A DNA stretch of 64,000 nt from Dimorphilus gyrociliatus (Eukaryota; Annelida; Polychaeta; Dinophilidae): contig CAJFCJ010000031.1 in the NCBI GenBank assembly GCA_904063045.1, forward strand, positions 248,001 through 312,000, given 5' to 3'. The position numbers were made by a program, and so were the translations under genes. Under the pieces are notes generated by a model, which saw nothing but the letters and a program-made list of their open reading frames with translations, did no database searches and was not told the origin of the DNA. Positions 58,184-64,000 of the stretch are shown here, piece after piece (within the stretch, counting starts at the first letter, position 1; each line of letters opens with the position of its first letter).

Positions 58184-61100
58184 CTAGAAGACGGCTTCGG
58201 CGGAACGAGTTAAATGAACTGGGTGTGAGGGACTACGGGCTAGTCTCTTCTTAGGCAAATGCTTTAATATTGCAAGTACTTCATTATAATTAGGCCGATT
58301 CGATGGGTCAAACTTCCAACAACTCATTATTAAATCTTTTGCGTCTTTAGACGCATTTACGTGCGTTAGTGGTTGTTTTATTCCGTTTCCTGCTTGCCAG
58401 ATTATGGCTTCGGCTGGTTGTTTGTTAAAAGGCCATTCAGAGCAGACTAACTCATACCAAACGGTACTGTAAATAGAAACAAACATCTCCTCTGAAAAGG
58501 TGTAAAAAGAAATATTGAATTTGATTACTTACCCAAAGGCGAACATATCGGAAGCGAATGAAAAAGGCATATTAGGCGCTTTCGGTTGTTGACGTCCAAC
58601 ATATAAGGATCTGAGCAATTCAGGAGCTAAATAACATAACCAGGAGGCGTCTCCTAAGCGCCTATTCTTATAAGTATTACATAATTTTGTTAAGCTGAGT
58701 AGTCCAAAATCCGAAATAACTATCTTATTGCCGACAATAAAGATATTCTTGCTTTTCAAGTCCTTATGTACAATTTGTTTTGCATGCAAATATCCCAGTC
58801 CCTGTATAATTTGGGTAGCGAATTGTATAGCTTTACTCATTTGTACTTTACTTTTACTCTCGTGAATACTTTTGTAAAGGGTATCCCCTTTACAATAACT
58901 CATCACGATGGCGAGTCGAGGGGGTTTCATGCAAGCTCCTTGGAAGAGTACAAGATTATCATGACGGGTTTTTCTAAGTGTGGACACTTCCAACTTGAAG
59001 GCTCTTAATTGCTCATCTTCGTCTAGCTCTTTATCTATATCAAGTGCTTTAATGGCTACCTCTCCATGCCATTTCCCCTTCCAAACACTGCCGAATCGTC
59101 CTTCTCCAATCTTATCTCCCCAAATTAAATCTTCTATTGGAATGTCCCATTCTTTTAGAGCAACTGATATCTATATGTTAGAAATTAAATAAAAGATAAG
59201 ACTTAACATACTAATATCAATAATCATCAATTTGAAATAGTAAATTTATCGAATACTGTTATTTTATCTGTTCTCTTTAATTGAAATAATAAAAAAACTT
59301 ACACTATTCACTCGACTGAGACCATGACCGGTTTCCTCTGAACTCTCAATCGAATCGAATCTCTCAATATTAGATGCTTTATCCGAGGCACTATCAATAA
59401 GTGTTACATCACTCTTATCGCTATCGTTCGATGTACAAGTATTAATAATGTCTTCGTTTTCATCAATACAATTTGAATTAGAATTTTCAGATACAGAATT
59501 AATTTGGTTAGAATGACCGGAATTGCTAAGAACCACCATGGTTGAAGCCTCATTTGTTACAGCTGAAACTGTTGTGCTACTTGACGAAGTGCTAGCAGTA
59601 GAAGGAGACGATGGCCTATAGTCCATCGGCTTTGAACGAAGTATCGCTTGATCTGGAAAAGAAAAAGCTTCGACTGACCCATTCTCGGAAGTTATATGCA
59701 CTCTTGGCGATGGTTGGGCCGTCGAAGACGGAGTATTTGGTACGCTGGCGCTAGGCATAAATGTCGCGGGCGAGGAAGAAGAAGACGAATTGCACGAAGA
59801 AGCCATGGAGACCGTTTCGGCCATTTGAACCGCTTCATTAGACATCGAAGGGTAACCCATGCGTCTTGAAACCGAAGGCGAATCCATACTACTATTTGTC
59901 TCAAGGAAAAAGTCAAGATACTGATCAGGTAGACCACAGGAACGAGGGGGTGTCTTTGCCGCGCACTCGCTATGAAATTTCTGTTTACAATGTTTGCATA
60001 TTTTCCCAAGGGCTACCATCTTTCTTGAGCAATGATCGCAATTATCTCCCAAGAAGAACTTTTTTTGAAACCTGATAACGGTTATAAAATGAATATAAGA
60101 TAATCAACGACCACTTAATTAATCTTAAATTAACAATTCTGGAGGTGTTAAAAAAAAAAAAAAATAATAATGATAAAGATAAAAAAGTAAGATGTAGCAA
60201 AATAGAAAGAGAAGAGTGTGTTAAAATATTTGTTAACTAATCTTCCGTATCAATAAAAAGGATCTGACACCTGTCGCTTATTTAAACAAGATAAATCTTT
60301 ACCAGTAATTCTTCTTTTTTCATCAGGCTCAACTGCAATAGGCTTAAAGAAAACGCAAACAACTGTCAACTGATACGATAAAAACTCGCTATATTAACAA
60401 CCGCCGTAAACAATTATTAGTAATTAGCAATAAATGTACTTACATATGAGTGATTGAGTGCTTCATGCTCCTACGAGGTGTTACATTGATATTCTTTGGA
60501 CTTGTAGGCGCAGGCAATTGGTTCTCTGCAATAAATAACAGATTATAATTGGTATTAATATATTATAAATAGATCTATTAAGTGTATTAATTCATATAGA
60601 TATAAATATGCATCTCCCACATATTAAAAGACTTAAATATTGATTAAATATTGATCTTTCTAATCAAATCATGATGACAATTTATTTTTATTCTATAAAA
60701 TGGTATTGTCATAGAGTGATATTTCCAAGAGTAAGAGAGGGAGAAAAGAGTGAGATAGTATATAGTCTTTTCCAATTTCTTGATTATTAGATCTATTCCC
60801 TATATTAGTTAGATTAGATGGTAATAAAAGTAATATCTAACCTGAAGCCATCCTTTGTAATGTTTCCGGGTCGCCTGCCGATCTTCTTCTCGGCGTTTGC
60901 GGAATTTTACCGTTAATCGACAAGTTGGGCATTGGTTTTTGATTCTTTGACCGATTAGCTTCAGTGTCTAAATGGTGATTAGCCACGCGGGCTGCCAACT
61001 GCGACTCGTAGCTTCTAGATATATGAAGTGGAGGTGGAAAATTGCCCTCAGTTGGATAAATTGTTAAACGTTTATGAGGTGGAGGAGTAGCATTCTTTGC

Positions 61101-61888
61101 CGTTTTATATCGGTTGGCCCAATGACTTGGAGAAGGGGACGGAGACACCGGTGTTGAATGAGAAGGAGTGGTTGAAGTAGTCCTGTAAAACGTATTGATT
61201 GGTTGCTTATTAAAATGCCATTCGGGTTGTTGTTGAGAAATGGTTCGATGGAGGCTAGCGGACGGTGGGGAAGATGACCAATACAAATCAGAGTCTGGTG
61301 AAGAGGTCTCATATCTTCTAAGTTTATTAAGAGCCATTATAAGCTGATCTGTATGCTTCTCACAATCAAAGTTAATTAATACATTTCGAATATCAGCATC
61401 TTCCATACGTAACAGATTGTCCATATAATTAAAGTGCTTTGATAAATTTTCTGCCATCAATTCACTGAAACCAACTACCTTTAGCCATGTAGTTAATTGT
61501 GGATATTGACGTAATTCGCGGGGCATTTCGCTTTCAGGTACATCTTGTTTGGCTTTCAGTTGTAGTGCATAATTCTTAATCATTTTTGCCTAAGGGAGAA
61601 ATATATTATAAATTTATACATTGTTTCTTCTTTTTTTTACATTATCGTGATCGACAATTATAATAAGTCGATTGCCTTTGAAAGAAACATTTTTTTTTTG
61701 TTACAAACCTCCAATTCTTGTATTTCTATTAAGGCTGCGCTTTCAGTTTCGATCGTCATATCTCGCAATTTGATTACACCTTGAGCAGAGATATCTATGA
61801 GCCTTTGCATCTGCTGGCACTGTTCAATCGTCGTTTCCAAGCAACTTTTTTCCTTTTCTTCCTTCATATTTATACGTTCAGCATTCAT
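58184..61888 (-). CDS. KSR: Kinase suppressor of Ras
   Basis: Six exons (61709-61888, 60842-61589, 60444-60525, 59303-60071, 58533-59170, 58184-58466) join in phase to 899 residues. The N-terminal CA1 coiled-coil/SAM-like region ('AQGVIKLRDMTIETESAALI', 'YPQLTTWLKVVGF') is followed by a Pro/Ser-rich linker, a C1 zinc finger ('CDHCSRKM', 'CKHCKQKFHSECAAKTPPRSC'), a Ser-rich stretch, and the kinase domain ('GEGRFGSVWKGKWHGEVAIK', 'VHKDLKSKNIF', SDFG, 'APELLRS'). KSR scaffolds RAF, MEK and ERK; 'KDLKSKN' with Lys after His is the KSR hallmark. The beta3 Lys is present (codon 59048-59050), unlike vertebrate KSR, which has Arg. Confidence 0.95.
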
Positions 61889-62214
61889 TTAAATTTCGTT
61901 ATAAACAAACAGTTAAAACAAGTTGATTTCTCCTTGTACGGTTATATATTTCCATTATCTTTTCTACGTCGTCGTCGTCGTTATCAACTGAGAAAACTCA
62001 ACCGCCATATTAGCAATATTACCGGGTTGGTCTAAAAGACGGGCGGCGCAATAGCCAGCTAACGTTGTGACAAGAGCAGCTACTAGAGATCGTATTCCTG
62101 ACGCTTTTTACATTTTCCTATTTCTATTATTAGTTGTAATGTTTTATCTTTAAAAGATAAATATACGTGTGTATTTGAAATGACAAAAATTGGGCTAACA
62201 AAGTCTGCAATACG
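61889..62214. promoter_or_regulatory. KSR upstream region
   Basis: Short region with a GTC/CGT trinucleotide run (61966-61982) and probable KSR promoter, shared with the small plus-strand reading frame that follows. Confidence 0.35.
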
Positions 62215-62382
62215 ATGCCTTATTGTTTTTCCGCAGTAAAGCTTTTAAGTTTAACTGCTGTTAGTTTATTCTTTTATGGTATCAATCATAAAAAAACCCC
62301 AGATATTTTCATATTATTAGGACTATTCTCAATATGCTTTGTTATTTTCCTTTTAAATAAATTGCACTTTCAGCCAAATTAA
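62215..62382 (+). CDS. Possible two-helix membrane microprotein
   Basis: A 55-residue frame with two hydrophobic segments ('VKLLSLTAVSLFFYGI' and 'DIFILLGLFSICFVIFLL') separated by a short basic loop, a good A at -3, and an in-frame stop upstream. A second ATG at 62180, in another frame, overlaps its start and could limit translation. AT-rich DNA often yields hydrophobic frames by chance, so this is tentative. No family recognised. Confidence 0.25.
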   Translation: MPYCFSAVKLLSLTAVSLFFYGINHKKTPDIFILLGLFSICFVIFLLNKLHFQPN

Positions 62383-62937
62383 ACAACCTTAGGATTAAAT
62401 TGTATTAAGACCAATAGATGGCTCTGGTTCATTGATTGTTCGATAGGAGTGTAATTAGTATGCAGAATATTTAATATATATTGTATATATATATACATTA
62501 ACATTAAAAAAACAAAAAATTATTATGACGCTTATAACTTATATTAACGTAAAGTAGGTTTTTCTTTACAGGTTTAAATCTGCATGACTTATGACTAGAA
62601 GATAAAAATAAAAAGGCTTTAACACGCATATACATATGTATATATATGTAAGAATCACAAATGTAGGCTCAAGGACTCACATATGGAATATATAAACAGC
62701 TTCTTAGCCGTATGAAGTTGTGTGTCACGTACAACATCTACAACGATTAACACGCACAATAATTAAATTTGTAAATATTCTTTGACTTAGTTTACATTTT
62801 ACAGAAGAGAGAAGAGTTGATTGGGTCTAAAATATATATTCAGAAAGAATTATTCCTCTTTTCCTTGTTTGTTACTCTATATTCTCCTTATTTCCTTCAC
62901 ATTTTTACACCTCCAAATTTTATTTTCTTTATCTTGT
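62383..62937. other. 3' flank of the SGSM-type gene
   Basis: AT-rich, with a short TA run near 62480-62500. Nothing coding recognised. Confidence 0.55.
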
Positions 62938-64000
62938 TCATTTATTCTCTATTAATTCGTGCAATTTCCGAACAAGGTCACGAGCAATAGACAAAACTTC
63001 CTTGGCATTGTGCCTTTCAGCCATTTCTGTAAATAAAATAAGAAGGAAATAATGAAAGCTATATGCCTACGAAAAATTATTCTATTTTTTCCATCACGAT
63101 CTGAAAAATAATAAAAACTTACCGTTAAAGAATTTTATAATATCTGTAAAGTCCATATTATTATCGAGTATAATACCCCTGTAAGTTTGAACTAGAGCCA
63201 AGGCAATAAATGAGACAAAATGTTTAGAGCTTATATGCGCTGCTGCCCAAATTGTTTCCCAAACGCTAAAAATATCTTCATAAACGAGTTCTATAGGAAA
63301 GATAATAAAATAAGAACATTAATTATCTTTGTTATATGATTATAAACGAAATTTATTAAATAGATTCTAAAATCGAAATATAATGTAACTAACCCCTTTT
63401 GAAGTCTAATAGAAACCATCTGTAGCAGAAGTAAAAGTGGGTATAATCACCATTATGATGCATGTGTTCGAAAAGTTCGGAATCTAAAATCTGTTAGGAA
63501 GATTTAAACTTGCTCTATAAGAGGGAAGATGTTCGTTTTTTTTTTTAAAATAAATAATTACCTGTATAAGGGAACGCATATTAGCGAGATGTTGATCCAT
63601 TGCAATTCCATGAGGGAAATTTGCAGACATTCTCTTCATTAGTTCGCAAAAGCAACTATATGTTAGTTCTTCATCGTCTAGCACAACAAGAAGAGGTGCT
63701 ACCAAATCGCACATTCCCTGAACGTAACCCACGTCTAAACGCTCCCATACATATGTACACATAATATTACGCAGCTTATCTAAATTGACAGATGTTGAAA
63801 AATAGGGATAGTTTCTGTCGCAACGTTGTACATCCTTATCTATTCGATGCCAATTAAGAGCAACATTTTCCAACATAGCTCCTGAATAAACACCACCATT
63901 TGACGCTGGTGACGTAGGTGTAGAGTGTGGAGTTTGGGTAGCAGGCGGCAGTAATGGGGGTGGTGAACCTAATGAAGTAGGCCGATCTACAGACATCTCA
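62938..64000 (-). CDS. SGSM: SGSM1/2-type TBC domain Rab GTPase-activating protein, C-terminal part (partial at right edge)
   Basis: Four exons seen (63562-64000, 63394-63490, 63123-63290, 62938-63026), continuing past the window edge. After a Pro/Ser-rich linker comes the second part of a TBC domain: '[20 protein letters not shown]' (IxxDxxR arginine finger), 'IGYVQGM'-like '[20 protein letters not shown]' (glutamine finger), '[20 protein letters not shown]', '[20 protein letters not shown]' and '[20 protein letters not shown]'. This wording is specific to SGSM1/SGSM2 rather than other TBC proteins. In vertebrates they also have an N-terminal RUN domain, which would lie beyond the window, and act on Rab and Rap GTPases. 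The ATG at 63996 is probably internal. Confidence 0.9.

Overview
This window is nuclear DNA from a small-genome invertebrate animal. The genes are protein-coding, AT-rich and split by very short introns (mostly about 55-75 bp, GT...AG). The gene content is animal: two innexins, polo kinase, KSR, DAP5, TET, CKAP5 with five TOG domains, and UNC119. Innexins without connexin-like genes, together with the gene set, point to a protostome. The compact layout and tiny introns fit a miniaturised lophotrochozoan, for example a compact-genome annelid such as Dimorphilus. That species-level guess is inference, not something the sequence proves. I see no tRNA, rRNA, CRISPR array or recognisable transposon.

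Layout. 0-5 kb: start of a TET-family dioxygenase (-, runs off the left edge), UBE2M (+), intronless major vault protein (-). 6-13 kb: S6KL/RSKR kinase (-) and a BAZ1B/WSTF-like chromatin reader (+). 14-18 kb: a small tail-anchored membrane protein (+) and eIF4G2/DAP5 (-), whose frame has no usable AUG. 18.4-21.8 kb: the longest gene-poor stretch. 21.8-33 kb: PLK1 (+) and CKAP5/XMAP215 (+). 34.9-41.7 kb: CUEDC1 (-) and DDB1 (+), head to head. 42-46.3 kb: ARMH1 (+), CIMAP3/Pitchfork (+) and UNC119 (-), all linked to cilia. 46.9-50.6 kb: phosphorylase kinase gamma (-), PPTC7 phosphatase (+), and a small secreted cysteine-rich precursor whose second exon matches the insulin A-chain signature. 51-58 kb: an intronless ARM-TIR-SAM protein and two tandem intronless innexins. 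58-64 kb: KSR (-), a possible two-helix microprotein (+), and the TBC end of an SGSM1/2-type Rab GAP (-, runs off the right edge).

Most genes are single-copy housekeeping or signalling genes that share space rather than function. Exceptions are the cilia-linked trio, the innexin pair, and several head-to-head pairs with 320-380 bp between start codons that probably share promoters. PLK1 and CKAP5, adjacent on the same strand, both act at centrosomes and spindles.

The most interesting points are the insulin-like precursor at 50083-50599, non-AUG initiation of DAP5 at about 18386-18395, the ARM-TIR-SAM architecture at 51338-53233, a second PHD finger in the BAZ1B-like gene, the retained beta3 lysine in KSR, an RFX-type X-box just upstream of CIMAP3, and two very small membrane-protein genes. 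Exon joins were worked out by hand; where I give amino-acid totals, the intron phases add up.
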